Positions 11,758 through 24,019 of a DNA stretch of 64,000 bases are shown in pieces. Origin of the DNA: Siphonodentalium dalli (lineage: Eukaryota > Mollusca > Scaphopoda > Gadilida > Siphonodentaliidae); the NCBI GenBank assembly GCA_032622095.1, contig CP136065.1, positions 149,487,577 through 149,551,576 on the forward strand, written 5' to 3'. The notes under the pieces are model-generated. The model worked only from the letters and a program-made list of their open reading frames with translations, was not told where the DNA came from and searched no databases. The translations under genes were made by a program, and so were the position numbers. Each line of letters opens with the position of its first letter. The first letter of the stretch is position 1.

Positions 11758-12843
11758 TTTTGGTGATGATCAGACTAAAAATTAAATTTGGCCCTGTTTT
11801 GACCCCCTTCCACTGACCCTGTCCCTTAATCGACGATTATCAAACTACTGGTCCCAAATGTTCATACAATCATTTCCAATAAAAACATATCACCTATTGA
11901 CCTAGATTCATTAGTATCGGAGGAGATAGGGCGACAAGCCACTCTAGCCAAATCTTTAAATGTTTGAAGGCCCGCAACTCTGGTGTTTACCAAGTGATCG
12001 TAGAACTGTTTAATAATTTGTAATCAGCATCACATGGATAATATATATTCCGCTTTTGGTGATGATCAGACCAAAAATTTAATTTGGCCCCGTTTTGACC
12101 CCCCCCCCCCCCCCCCCCCCCCTTTCCACTGACCCCATCCCTTAATCGACGATTACCAAACTGGTCCCAAATGTTGATACCATCATTTCCAATAAAAACA
12201 CATATCACCTATTGCCCTAGATTCATTTCATTAGTATCTGAGGAGATAGGGCGACAAGCTACACCAGCCCAATCTTTAAATGTTTGAAGGGCCAAACTCT
12301 GGTATTGAACAAGCAATCAGGGAACTGTTTGCATATTTGTAATCAGTGACGCATGGAGACTCTATATTCCGAGTTTGGTGATGATGGACCAAAAACAAAA
12401 ATTTGCCCCGTTTTGACCCTCCTCCCTTAATCGACGAGTACCAAACTGGTCCCAAATGATTATACCATCATTTCCAATAAAAATACATATAAAATATTTA
12501 CCTAGATGCAATCATTTCGGAGGAGATAGGGCGACAAGCCACTCTAGCCCAATCTTTAAATGTTTGAACTTTGAAGGCCTGTAACTCTGACATTTAACAA
12601 GCAACCGGGGAAATCAGCAATCCATGGAGACTTTATATTCAGTTTGGTGATGATTGACCAAAAACAAAAATGCCCCTTTTTGACCCCCCCCCCCCCCCCT
12701 CCTTAATCACTTAATCAATGATTACCAAACTTGTCCCAAATGTTCATACCATCATTACCGATAAAAATACATATCAGCTATTGACCTAGATTCATTAGTT
12801 TCCGAGGAGATAGGGCGACAAGACACTCTAGCCCAAATGAGGC
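11758..12843. repeat. Tandem repeat, 270-320-bp unit, four copies
   Basis: Copies start with 'tttggtgatgat' at about 11758, 12056, 12375 and 12644. Shared blocks are 'ggccccgttttgacccc' plus a C tract of variable length, 'ccaaactggtcccaaatg', 'catttccaataaaaa' and 'ggagatagggcgacaagcc'. Length differences between copies come largely from C-tract size and small deletions. A partial fifth C-tract block follows at about 12880. Confidence 0.85.
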
Positions 12844-13746
12844 CCCCTAACTCCGCCATCGGCGATCGGCCCAATAATAAAATTTGGCCCCGTTTTGACC
12901 CCCCCTCCCATGAAGCCATCCCTTATTTGACAATGACCAAAATTGTCTCCAATGTTCAACAAAAACTCGAAGATGATGTCTCTTATATTGCGATGAGTAA
13001 AATGAGTTATGGATATATCGCCTGTATTCAGTTTTCCAACAATAGTTGAGTTTGTCAACACGTCATTGACCTCTGATCTGTGAAGTGATCTCTTATGCCA
13101 TAAACCAATGAAATTGCACGCGTGATTCTCCACTGTCCAATGAAAATGAAGGGAATCCCATCAATTCAGTAACTGATTTTTAATGAGATATATATTGTAA
13201 AATTTTGGTCGGCTTTTTAAAGAGACTGAATAAAAATAACATTGAGGTTTAACTGGACTAATCTTTGCTTGTGTGTTTTGGGTTGTAGAGATGATTAATC
13301 TCTTCATTGCTAAATGACGTCATGATGTTGTGTGCTGGGCTGTTGACATTATGGCCATTTTCTAGTGGAAAAATATAACGGAAATATCACGAAAAACCCT
13401 ACAACTGACTCCATTGAAGAGCTATTACAATTTACAATTCTGAAACATCACACACTGTTAAAAACCCAGAGATGCAACGGTTCTGATGCACCAATCTCTG
13501 AGTTCCAGTTATGAATAATGGCGACTGCTTGTGTGCTGAAGTAGATCTGTACTCAGTACTGGCGTATAGTAAGACATTTTATATCCGTGCTCAGTACAGA
13601 CGTCTTGACAAAGGCAAAAATAATTCACATTTGACCAAAAAAAATATTTCATTTTGCAAAAGGTTTGGCAAGTCACTTTTTAATTCCTCAAGAAAGTTGA
13701 AAAATATTGGTCAATCAATACCATTCATTTCAGGAAACTCTCACAA

Positions 13747-15041
13747 TCTATATATATAAAAGTCTGTGTGTGTGAGGGTGTGTCTGTGTGTGCGTGTATA
13801 ACTCGGTCACGCTTTTGGCGCGTTTATAACTTTTCAACCATGCGTGCAATGTGGCCCAAATTTGTACCACGGCCTATACTGTGTTGTAAAAGATGACTCA
13901 CCAAATTTCAAGTCGATCGGTCAAAGCAAACCTGAGATCTAACATGGTCCCGAAATGCAGTATTTGCACTCAAGTATAGACACTATTTCTAATGACGTTT
14001 GTCGAAATGACGTCATATGATATCGCACGCAAACCCACAGTAGCTTTGCTATTGTCGACGAAACTTCCATGCGCCCGTTGCTGGAAATAGGCGCTAAATT
14101 AATTTGTCAGTTCAGGTTGAGTGTGAATAGAAGTAACAAATGTTGATTTTGTCGTGAAAGTGCATGTAGTGGGTGTAGAGTCGAGACTCGAACGCTCTAC
14201 CATCATTGGGAATGGGTGCTAATATGGTATTTTAATTTGCCAGTTCGGTGTGAACATTTATAAGTAAATAAAATGTCTTTGTTATGAAAGTTGTGTGGAA
14301 GATGGCGAATGTACACAGTCTGACCTCCCGTCAGTGCATATACCGTTCAGTAGATTCGCCGGAACTCGGTTAGAAAAGCCACATTCCCGAGTCGGGACTA
14401 ATACAGTGTAAACAATACTGCCCACGTTAATTAATGTTCTTTTAATGTTTCATTTGAGTGTAAACCTGATGAAAGAATGTTTAAAAGATCAAAATGTGCG
14501 CAAAGCTGTTTGATGGCCCCTCCATCACTAAATAAAGGCTCCCGAATGGAGCCTGTTTCAGTTAGTATATAGTAATAAAGTAAAATATCTTGATTGTTGC
14601 GTTCTGTATGTGCATATATGATTATATGTATATATGTGGGTTGGGGAGAGGGGGGGAATACAGTTTTATTTCAAATAAAGTGTTCCCACAAATGGGCTGC
14701 ATGCTGAATGCAGGCTCCCAAGGGGATCCGTTGCTGCAAGCCCCCTTCGTCGCTGAATAAACGCTCCAGAATTGAGTATGTTTCAGTTAGTATATAGTAA
14801 TATTTAAAGTATATGCTGATTTTGTTTCGTTCAATATGTGCATGCGTATATGTGGGGTGGGTATGTGTAGAAATACAGTTTTAGTGAAATAAAGTGTTCC
14901 CTCGCGCATCCAGTGACAATAAAGAGAAGCATGCCCATTCCATTTCTTATATAGAAATGAGTATTTGTTCATGATCGCGGACACTAGAAAGTAACAAAGA
15001 ACATTTGTATACCCGTCATTTTGTGACGGGCAACCCCCTAG
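13747..15041 (+). mobile_element. Non-autonomous Helitron
   Basis: It has canonical Helitron ends. The 5' end is TCTATATATATAAAAG (TC at 13747-13748, preceded by A). The 3' end is CTAG (15038-15041, followed by T), placed 8 bases beyond a 7-bp stem-loop CCCGTCA/TGACGGG (15012-15030). Insertion between A and T without target duplication is as known for Helitrons. The interior has two related blocks ('tttcagttagtatatagtaat' at about 14555 and 14787) and TG-rich sequence near the left end. No Rep/helicase frame is present. A piece of similar interior sequence occurs at 18006-18135. Confidence 0.85.
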
Positions 15042-15460
15042 TATAATTATATTAGTGGTGTTTTATAAGATCTAGGAAAAGTTAAACCTTTATTTAGATG
15101 CAGTAAATCTGATGGCATTAGTATTGATGGGTGAGGATTACCCGTGTTTAGTGTGGTGGTGGTGGTGTTTATATATCTAATCCTCTTGCAATGTGCCCTT
15201 CTGATGAAGCAACCCTTCTACAATGTTATTGTTCGGTGATTGGTTTATTGTTGTATGATAAACCACAAAATAAGACTCAATGTTGCAGAAAATTATACTT
15301 ACTATCAAGGATAGCATTTGGCAAATTCTAAAAGAATTTGGCAATAAATATTTGCAATTGGCAAATTATTTGGCAAAAGTAAATTTTGATCCAGTGCGGA
15401 CCCTGACAGACGTATAGCAGCCAAGAGGTTAATATCACAAAGTTTAACCCTTTGGTGGGC

Positions 15461-15838
15461 AGAACGACATTTATGTCGCTGTATGGTTAGCGGGTGGAAC
15501 GATATTTATGTCGCTGTATGGTTAGCGGGTGGAACGACATTTATGTCGCTGTATGGTTAGCTGGTGGAACGACATTTATGTCGCTGTATGGTTAGCGGGT
15601 GGAACGATATTTATGTCGCTGTATGGTTAGCGGGTGGAACGACATTTATGTCGCTGTACGGTTAGCGGGTGGAACGATATTTATGTCGCTGTATGGTTAG
15701 CGGGTGGAACGACATTTATGTTGCTGTACGGTTAGCGGGTGGAACGATATTTATGTCGCTGTATGGTTAGCTGGTGGAACGACATTTATGTTGCTGTACG
15801 GTTAGCGGGTGGAACGATATTTATGTTGTTTATGGTAG
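15461..15838 (+). repeat. 35-bp minisatellite, eleven copies, inside ADK intron
   Basis: Units start at 15461 and every 35 bp to 15811. The consensus opens ggaacgacatttatgtcgct and closes gtatggttagcgggt. Each unit contains the near-perfect palindrome CGACAT-TT-ATGTCG. Units alternate between gac and gat forms, and from 15636 on the gac units end in ctgtacg while the gat units end in ctgtatg, giving a 70-bp higher-order period. The array starts right after TTAACCCTTTGG, the terminus style of the TTAA-flanked MITEs, and ends about 230 bp before the last ADK exon. Confidence 0.95.
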
Positions 15839-16066
15839 TTCTGGGGTAATATGATGTTACTTTGTAAATAACATTGAAAAATCGTCTCCTAAATGGTAAC
15901 TATATCACGCTGATTGATAATATTTTTTATTATTTACCTTGATTTGTGCTTTTAAAATGTTGTTTGTATGATTTATTTCTTATAATAGGCCAACGTTACA
16001 ACATTACACAAGATTATTTGAAAAAAATATATTCAACAACTAGTTGTTTTCTATCATTTAAAACAG

Positions 16067-16191
16067 GATACCTATCACAGATGGTTCAAGGAAAATCTGT
16101 TGCTGACTGTGTGCGGTGTGGAAACGTCTCAGCTAATATCATTTTGCAAAGATCTGGATGCACCTTCCCCGAAAAGCTGGACTTCGAGTGA
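16067..16191 (+). CDS. ADK: Adenosine kinase, last coding exon
   Basis: It reads (G)GYLSQMVQGKSVADCVRCGN then VSANIILQRSGCTFPEKL and DFE, ending at TGA 16189-16191. This corresponds to the human C-terminus GFLSQLV...[20 protein letters not shown], including the hallmark GCTFPEK. The acceptor is aaacag, entered in phase 1. The C-terminal length equals that of other family members. The start codon of the longer open frame (15946) is intronic and not a real start. Downstream, the likely 3' UTR runs into a double-hairpin MITE. Confidence 0.96.
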
Positions 16192-16419
16192 CACCTATCG
16201 CTATACATCTGTTGTCAGTTATAATCTCTTACTCAGGTGAAACAAATTATGAATACACCTCCCTGAGAAGATTGATTTTGAGTGACTGACGACCATCAGA
16301 AAACAGCTTCTATACTCACCAATTGAGCTAAAACAAGAACTGGGGCCAGTACTCTATACATAAGACTTCTATACATGTACACTACAAGACAGTAAAAATG
16401 AAAGTCTGGTTCATAACCC

Positions 16420-16834
16420 TTGTCAAACCTGAGTTTGCAGAATGAGGTCCCTAGAGGATGAATTTAGTGAAGCTATCCCGCATAGCGGGCTAGCATCACT
16501 AAATTCACCCTCTGGGAACCTCATTCTGCATGGCCTCAACTGCAATGTGAGACATAGACACAGATTGAAGTTCCCAAATGGTAAATATTGTGATGTACAC
16601 CCATTGGGAACATCGATTATGCAATGTGTCTCTACCAATTTGGGGATATAGAGAAACTAAACTAAAAAAGAAATAGAATCTATTCTATGAAGAAGTTTCT
16701 ATAGAAATTTGATAATAAACTTTCCAGAAAAAATTAGGCCTAAGCAGAATGAGGTCTCCAGAGGGTGAATTTAGTGATGCTAGCCCTCTGAGGACCTCAT
16801 TTAGAAAATGACAACACTATAATCAGGCTTGGCT
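16420..16834. mobile_element. Double-hairpin MITE in the ADK 3' region
   Basis: A hairpin at 16437-16529 (arms GCAGAATGAGGTCCC... / ...GAACCTCATTCTGC) and a shorter inverted block near the right end (GCAGAATGAGGTCTCCAGAG at 16744, GAGGACCTCAT at 16790) bracket about 210 bp of internal sequence. The right end reads AATCAGGCTTGGCT, the inverse of the left end of a sister copy at 38180. Full or partial sisters lie at 35750-36195, 38180-38560 and 55560-55640. Confidence 0.8.
16714..16719 (+). other. Candidate ADK poly(A) signal AATAAA
   Basis: First AATAAA after the ADK stop codon, 523 bp downstream and inside the double-hairpin MITE. The next ones are at 17140 (caataaaagac) and about 17735. Which is used cannot be decided from sequence. 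Confidence 0.35.
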
Positions 16835-17275
16835 ACGTGTAGTATTGCCGAATATAGCACTCAAAAAATTTATGTCACATGTGCACAAATTTTATGGTAT
16901 TGTCCCCTGGATACATCTTTCCGGAGAAGCTTGACTATGAATGACACCATGATAACTGCTCACTGAGCTAAACCAAGATCTGATGTAGATGTTACGCAGC
17001 TGATTATTATACCTCCCCCCCTTTATTTTCTTTTTTTTTAAAGGGGGAGGGGTGTATTCTGTTTAGCATCTGTTTAGCATGATATTTTATCATAAACAAC
17101 ATACCCTCTTGCGTTTGCCACAACTGGTTGGCTTTTCTCAATAAAAGACCTTTTTTTTGTATGAATCTAGCATGGTCTCTACTTCCCATTATCCTAAATC
17201 GCATTCTATCATGACAGATAAATTATAAGTTCTGTCTCAGGAAATTGTATTTGGCTTCATCATATTTGTGTTTAA

Positions 17276-17482
17276 CCCTTTCAGTGCCAAGTCCGATTTT
17301 TTTATCAACCCATATTTCCTTGATCATTTTTCAAATTGATTGATTATATTAATGTGATACATTGATGGAAAGAGCTCTAAGAGCTCTTTTTATCAATGTA
17401 TCACATTATTATAATCAATAAATTTGAAAAATGATCAAGGAAATATGGGTTGATACAAAAATCGGACTTGGTACTGAAAGGG
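17276..17482. mobile_element. Palindromic TTAA-flanked MITE (foldback, 207 bp)
   Basis: It is flanked by TTAA at 17272-17275 and 17483-17486. Ends are CCCTTTCAGTGCCAAGTCCG and its inverse. The two arms (about 95 bp each) are nearly identical through 'tatttccttgatcattttt' and meet at the palindromic centre aagagctctaagagctctt. Sister copy at 39308-39460. The TTAA target implies a piggyBac-like source. Confidence 0.9.
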
Positions 17483-18126
17483 TTAAACATAAATAGTAAC
17501 TCAGGTGTTAACGCTTCCATCATAGAGCTCAAGCAAGGTTCTCATATATTTTTTTCAATTGACTTATTATTTTCTGTGTAATTATGTTCTCCCTTCATCA
17601 GATTTCATAGACATTCATTCATTGTCTGTTTTCTATTTCCTTGGTGAATGTATTTAAGTTCAAGTATATTTAATTGAATTAAGGACACAGTCATGCTTCT
17701 TTGTTATTAATATCGGATAAACATATATGAACACATAATAAACAAAATAAATTCTTTATTTCAGTTTTCACTATAAAGTTCCTAAAATATCCAAGTGAGG
17801 ACAAATTGTAACCCTTTGTTTACTAAATGGAATCTCCCATTCAGTTATAACAGTGTACATTGGATTGGTCTGGTATTCATTTGGAGGGATGTTAAGGATA
17901 TCTCGGCAGATCTCAACAAGACAAAAATAAAAAGTTTGTTAATTTGAGCAAGTAGGCCAATCTAAAAAAATAATAATTAATTAAAAAAAAAAATCAAACT
18001 GTTTAAATGATCAAAATGTGCGCAAAGCTCACAAAGGGGCTGCCTCTTCTAAGGTCAAAACGTGCACGAAGCGTACACAGGGACAGGGGCCTCAGGCCCC
18101 TTTGTGCCCCTTTTGAGCCTGTTTCA

Positions 18127-18265
18127 GCTTGTACATAACACAAGTGCTGAAGAATTCATATTCATTGGTGGGATATGTTCAAATGATAAGTTAAAAAAAA
18201 CGACCTTTATGTTCTGAACATTTCTAAGGGGACTACTCATCAATGAGTATTTAGTGTAGAAAGGA
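18127..18265 (-). mobile_element. Partial copy of the 8898-type TTAA MITE, inverted
   Basis: Read on the minus strand from TTAA (18266-18269) it gives TCCTTTCTACACTAAATACT, CATTGATGAGTAGTCCCC, GAAATGTTCAGAAC and ACCAATGAATATGAATTCTT. This is colinear with the left half of the element at 8898-9152. The other end is missing. Confidence 0.7.
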
Positions 18266-18364
18266 TTAACCACTTGCACTTTTGTGTAGCATATTATTAT
18301 TTTTGAATCTCCCCTCCCAGTTGAAGTTGTCACCATTTTTTGATTATTGCATAAATCTCCACTG

Positions 18365-19500
18365 CATCTACTCTAGTGTTCCAAATAAACATGCATGCAC
18401 ATTTATTAAATTCATAAAAAATGTCAATCCTGCCGGAAACTTGAGTATGTTTTGTCAACAAAAATCACTAGGAGGGGTTTCTTATTTTTCCGTTGATGCC
18501 AGCTGTATGGGTTTTGATGACAGCTTACATAATGACCCACAATTTGCATGACTAGTATTGATACCAAACGTATGATGTCAAATATACCTGAATCAAGCAT
18601 ATGGGAATTTACTCCTAAGATGTCATGTTTGTTTGTGTTTTGACAACCACTGAAGAGGGACTCCGGAACAGGCATAACAACCATCCCAGACTCAATAGCG
18701 TGTGCCCTTGCGGAAATGCCAGTGTATATGGTTGTGCACATTTTGGGCAATTTATCTATCCCATCATTGCAAATCAACAGTTATAATGGTTTGGAACTAT
18801 ACTTCCCTACATGATTATTCGGGACTGCATGTTTATAAACATTTTATCAGGATTTCCACCCTGCACATTTATTTGGGACTTCGCATTAGGGCCCTGCGAA
18901 TCAGGCATTTTCATTCCGAATCGAATCGAATCTCGAATCGAATCATTGCATCAGTGTTATCATGCAAGAGTGGAGATATAGATATCACTGGACTGAGTGG
19001 CCGTAACAGTATCAATTTGGTAATGACGATAAGTGATCATCGGCATATAATGTAAATATTTTCCATAAAGGGATAAAATTAACATTTAACCAATGAAGTG
19101 CGCATTTGTTGTGTCCATCTCTGCTATAAAATAATGAAGCAGTATCTTAAGCAACAATGAAGTCAGTATGCAATCATATTCACGCAGCTGAAGCTCGACA
19201 TATATGAAATTTTGCTAAAATAGTTACATTAATTGTGCAATGCTTCCGTGGTCTATATCAGTATAGCTCCGTCTACAACAGTGTTTGTGGTCTATTGTTG
19301 GTATCATAATCTATCTTCGCGAAAAAGCAAAGGTGTCTGTTGAGAATGCAACTGGTGCCAATGATTCAATACAATTCGAATCGGGACAGCCGATTTTGAA
19401 TTGAATCAAATCAGACGAAAGATTCCGAATCACATCCAATCGTATCGATTCGCAGGGCCCTACTTCACATTTATTTGGAACACTAGAGTAAATGTGATGC
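18365..19500. repeat. Inverted blocks 'ctctagtgttccaaataaa' bracketing a hAT insertion
   Basis: The block actctagtgttccaaataaa (about 18371) recurs inverted at about 19474-19493 (tttatttggaacactagagt). Between the two, several short direct motifs 'cattt/gttt-attyggga-ct' flank the hAT-like MITE at 18887. It is probably an older inverted-repeat element opened by that insertion. Its own boundaries are not clear. Confidence 0.5.
18887..19462. mobile_element. hAT-like MITE, TAGGGCCCTGCGAATC family
   Basis: Terminal inverted repeats TAGGGCCCTGCGAATC (18887) and GATTCGCAGGGCCCTA (ending 19462) are perfect for 16 bp. Flanks CTTCGCAT (18879-18886) and CTTCACAT (19463-19470) form an 8-bp duplication with one mismatch. 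'gaatcgaatcgaatc' motifs are dense next to the left end, with gattcgaat-type motifs (in diverged form) next to the right. Same family as the BED-finger-bearing element at 52743-53761. Confidence 0.9.
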
Positions 19501-19552
19501 ATATGAACAGACCAGGGAGTTAGAGTAGATTATATATAGAATACACCCATAT

Positions 19553-19644
19553 TAGCCGAGAATACCAAATTTTCACCATGAGTGGAATTGTGGATATAAC
19601 CACAAGCCTTTTGGCGAGTGGTGAAAATTTTGTACTCTCGGCTA
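19553..19644. repeat. Imperfect hairpin, about 92 bp
   Basis: TAGCCGAGAATACCAAATTT at 19553 pairs with AAATTTTGTACTCTCGGCTA ending at 19644, with a loop of about 40 bases. The pairing extends weakly outward (acccatat / acgcgggt). Origin unknown. Confidence 0.7.
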
Positions 19645-20050
19645 CTACGCGGGTAATTTATTTATGCCATAATTATTATTTTTGATTTGTTCCGCGAATT
19701 CAACTACCTGGCTGTTTACTTTGAATGTGTATTCATACCGAGAGAGACAAACATGACGCTATAAGGAATGTGCGTCATGCGTAGTGATGCATACATTTAC
19801 GTCATGATGTCAGCCTGTTTCTGAGCGATCAGTCACTTGGAATTACCATTCATACGTGTATGTTTCCTAGTTCATATAACACTAGCCAGCTACATTTGAT
19901 TGAATTGCAGACAATTTTCCTCATATCTAATTGATATCATTACAACTTCAATTGTAAATGAATGTGAAATAGGAACTATTTTGTTAACCACGATGTAGTT
20001 CTACTATGCCTATGGGTATACACGTTTAACACATGAAATTACGTTTGAAC

Positions 20051-20116
20051 ATTTACACCCACAGTAGAAATTTATACCGACAGTAGGAAGCTTTATACCC
20101 ATAGTAGGGTGTAAAA
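20051..20116 (+). repeat. Three-copy repeat 'tataccca.agtagga'
   Basis: Three imperfect units of about 20-23 bp: acacccacagtagaaattta, taccgacagtaggaagcttta-like, tacccatagtagggtgtaaa. From here to about 22060 no gene or named repeat is evident. 20340-21080 and 25480-25690 share the 'tccaaaatccgctaaaatt'-like vocabulary of the 29.5-kb element. Confidence 0.55.
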
Positions 20117-22059
20117 ATAAAATTTACAAAATAGGTGTTATACACACAATAGAACAGGCAATTATGGTATAAATTACCACTCTATCTCACAACATTGTGG
20201 TACTTTCACAGCGCTGGGAACCTATGTCATAATTTTCTCGAAAATAGCGGCAAGATTGCCTAGAAATGTCAACATTGTGATCTGTCCCAAAAACTGATCT
20301 CAGATAATAAAAAAAACGGATATCAAACAGATTTGTCATTCAAATTTCATTATCTAAATAAAATGGCGACTGAAGTCACTTGAACACTCCTCAAAAGTCA
20401 AATTTATATTGGGGACGGGATTCAGAGTGAGTCAGCAAAAAATTGAACTTCGCGCATTCGCTATCTTTTTGGGTGTGTTATTTATATAGGTGAAGAATAC
20501 GATAAATACTCTGTTTGATGTGACACATCTTGCCGCCATTTTCGAGCAATTTATTACCCACATGTGGCCCAGTTTCAGCAGTATCTCAAAATGTAATCTC
20601 TCATTGCAATGGAAATTTGGGAAGAACCCCCAATAAAGAGTATTCAGGAAAAAATGAGTAGACCACAGTCAAAAGGATTTTACAACTGCAGAAGGATTCC
20701 AATTCTTTGTTGGGAAATGTTCACATATTAAATTCAACCAGAAGAAATTGGTAAAAAAGCGATTTTGGTGTCATTTGACGCGGGAGAATCTCTTTTATAA
20801 CATATCCAAAATCCGCTAAAATTCAGAATTCAACATGGTGCCCAACATGGCCACCGATCATAAATGGAAATCACAAATAGGTAGTTTGGCGCCGATATGC
20901 ATCACTGATTGCAACCAGTATGTTCTGGAAGGTGGCAGACCACAATTCAACATTTGAAGACAGCTTCCAAAATGGCTGTAGTAATTTGCCAAATTTTAAG
21001 CTCGGCTTTAGAGGAAAGCCAAAACAACTCTTCGGTTGTGCGTTATTCATACCAGAATCATTAAACATGTAGCCATCAGCATAGAATTGTTCCTACGAAG
21101 CAGTATCTACTTCAGAATCAAACATGATGTCCACATGATGGGGGACTACCTGTAAACTATGTAGAGATTAATCAGATTGCTTACCGATCTGTATAATAAT
21201 TTCTACATACATGTATAATCAAGATTCTAAATGTTTCCAGCAAAGAGATGGGCATGGCGGTCTAGACCATAAGGTAAGGTGCTATGGCATAGGCCATAAT
21301 GGGTTGTTCAGCAAATGGCGAAGCTAGAAAAGACCCCGATAAGCAGATTTGTGGTCCACGCAAAGGGAGGGTAACATAATTTGTGTATATGGTCAAGTGT
21401 GTCAGTTGGTTATCAGTGTCCATAGTTTCATAGTGAAATTATTTCCTTTATTACTAAAAGGGAAAATGAAAATTCTGTTCAAACATTGTATATTCTTTCT
21501 TTACACTCCACGCAACAATCCTGTGTCACGCACATTAAGGTATACATGTTGTGGATAGAAACATATTATTATGTAGATATATATTCAATATGACTATACT
21601 TGTACTCTATTGCATTTCTGAGCATTTGTGGATGTATCCCCCCCACAAGAGAATAATGTCCAGTGGAGTGTGATGCATGATAAATACAACTCTCTCTTGA
21701 AGAATCGTTTTTCTCATATCCTATATTCCTCTTTTGTGTAACACTACTTTCCTGTAGCATTGGTGATCCTGTGTGCATCTGTAAATATGTGATTTGCTGT
21801 GTGTTAATGTTCCTACATCGAGCCAATTTCATCAATTTTCTGTAGGTGCAATGTCCACTGCGGCTGGATCTGAACGCATTGATTGAGTATTCCGGTCAGT
21901 GTTAGATTCTCTATATCTGATAGTTATGTTTTCTGGGCAATCACCACCATATATTCCGGACACATCAAGGTCTTGAGTTGATCATCCATTGCCAAAACAA
22001 ATTATCCTAAAAAATGCCAACCTTGCCAACTGGCCTCAACACTAATATCTTTTACAATA

Positions 22060-22570
22060 TTTGATGTAGTTTATCAGATTAAAACACAGGTGAAGTTCGA
22101 ATATGGGTTCGGTCCGCCCATTTTTGCGGCCCCTTTTGAGTTTGAATCTGCCATTTCGTGCGGAAAGTTACCAGTTGATAACTTTATTTTGGTATATTAG
22201 TTTATGAGCTCAAAATACAGTTCAAGTTCGAATATGGGTTCGGTCCGCCCATTTTTGCTGGAGTTATGGCCCTTTTTACTCAGAATTTTGTCATTTTTAT
22301 GTTTACCCATACCATAGTATGGTAAACATAGTGTCGTTGCCCGGATTGACCACTCGTCGTTCGTCCGTCTGTCTGTCCGTCTGTCTGTCTGTCCATAGAC
22401 ACTTTACGAGTAATGCGATAACTCAAACATTTTCTATCCGATCGAAACCAAATTTCGTATATATGGGTTTCTCAGCCCAAAATACAGATCGAGTTCGAAT
22501 ATGGGTTTGATCCGATTAATTTTAAAGGAGTTATGACCCTTTTTCGAGAAAAAAAATACGATTAATTAGG
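22060..22570 (+). mobile_element. HINE/pearl-like cores and GTTTACC-hairpin element
   Basis: 22060-22290 holds two core monomers ('aagttcgaatatgggttcgg', 'ccgcccatttttgc', 'ggagttatggcccttttt'). A hairpin TGTTTACC..GGTAAACA (22300-22329) and a (GTCT/GTCC)n stretch (22355-22395) begin a second element with one core monomer. The same left end recurs at 45783 and, as TGTGTACC..GGTACACA, at 28615. From about 22570 to 24010 no gene was seen; 22915-23080 has 'catagacacatgctat' sequence of the 28.6-kb repeat. Confidence 0.7.
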
Positions 22571-24019
22571 TGTGATATCCTGTTTTGAAAATATGAAGAT
22601 TTTATTGCAATAGTTTCATGTAATATAATGATATCAATAAATTACCATGTGATCATCCAACATCCAGAGTATATGAGAGGATTTTTATAGATGTTGTCAT
22701 TCCAAGTGAAATCTGTTATGAAATGAGTGATGACATATGATACAGAGCTCTGGTGGGTCAAGCAAGATAAACAACACTGGTGGCTGGCTGTTTGTTTATT
22801 CTAACTGTCAAATTGATTAATGGCAGCACAAGACTGGTGTTTTTCCTATTCTTGAAATTTCATTACAGGGTGAGATAAGGGCCCCCCTCCCATTAATTTG
22901 CTTCAAAAATAATTAACCCTTTCCAAGGTTTCCATAGACACATGCTATAATGTACATGGACTCTTCCTCATATCTCTTAATATCTATTGGGTATCTTTGC
23001 ACACTATTCACTTCTATCAATTTTGGTATTGACTGATTAATTGATTTTAAAAAATATATTAACCCTTCAGACACGTGCGTTCAATTTGAAATTAAAACAA
23101 CAGCTGATAGCCAATATGATTTATCTATGCAATGGGAAACAGGCATATAAATATACATGACTATTGTAAGTGATGACTTGTTTTGAAAATCAATATGGTA
23201 GATGTTAGTATTTCCAGGAACCTTATTTTCCCATTTGTTCACATTTTCATGGTTGATTGAATTTTAGGGGCCACAGAGCACTTAGAAGATTAACATTGAA
23301 GGTTGTGGCTTTTTGTGCCCAAGCTACTTGTAAAACATTGTATTGTGTGAAACCATTCAAATGAGGGCTAACTTACTTTCTTTTATATGAACGATTTAGT
23401 GGTCATAGGGGCCAGCATCCCCATCATATTATGTCTGTATAACATTATATAGATAATACTTTTGAATTGTATAAACTACATATATTTTTGAAAACCATAC
23501 ATGTACACCCCTGTTATGAAACACTTTATCTTATTTAATACACAGGTCAGATCTGATCTTATGTCTGTCCATGTTTGATAAACAAATGACTGGGGAGAAT
23601 GGGGGAAGGGGGGGGGGTAATTAAAGTACCATTTAAATATGAGATGGAATCCCCTACATGTATGTCGTTCTAAGCAGTCTGGCTTGTCAACAAATTATAA
23701 TTTCTCTTTAGAAGTGAATAATAAATTTTGAATATTTGGCATGTCAAAAGTGGCAAAGATAGGGATTTATCACTTTTGCTTCCAATAAGTTAACTTAAAC
23801 TCCTAAACATGTCCTCCGAAATCACTAAACCATTGGATCTCACAGTGAGAGGTCCTTGTGTGAATAGGGACAGAGTTATGAGATTTAAAACTACTCCTCC
23901 CCAACCCAAATACTTTAACCCTTTCTTAAGACAAATTATTTGAGCTTTTGATTTCAAGTTGGGTACTGATATATGGATTAATTCCTGTGATCATATCTTT
24001 GACAAATTATCAGTTATAG

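Noticed and set aside
15461-15838. Regular 35-bp units resembling a CRISPR array
   Set aside because: The units are contiguous with no unique spacers, and the context is a eukaryotic intron; it is a minisatellite.
15946-16066. Upstream part of the frame containing the last ADK exon, from its ATG
   Set aside because: The AG acceptor at 16065-16066 and frame continuity from the previous exon show this part is intron.
21840-21890. Possible exon after 'ttttctgtag' (short ATG frame STAAGSERID)
   Set aside because: Only about ten codons, no donor in frame, no similarity; ADK already has a complete C-terminus at 16191.
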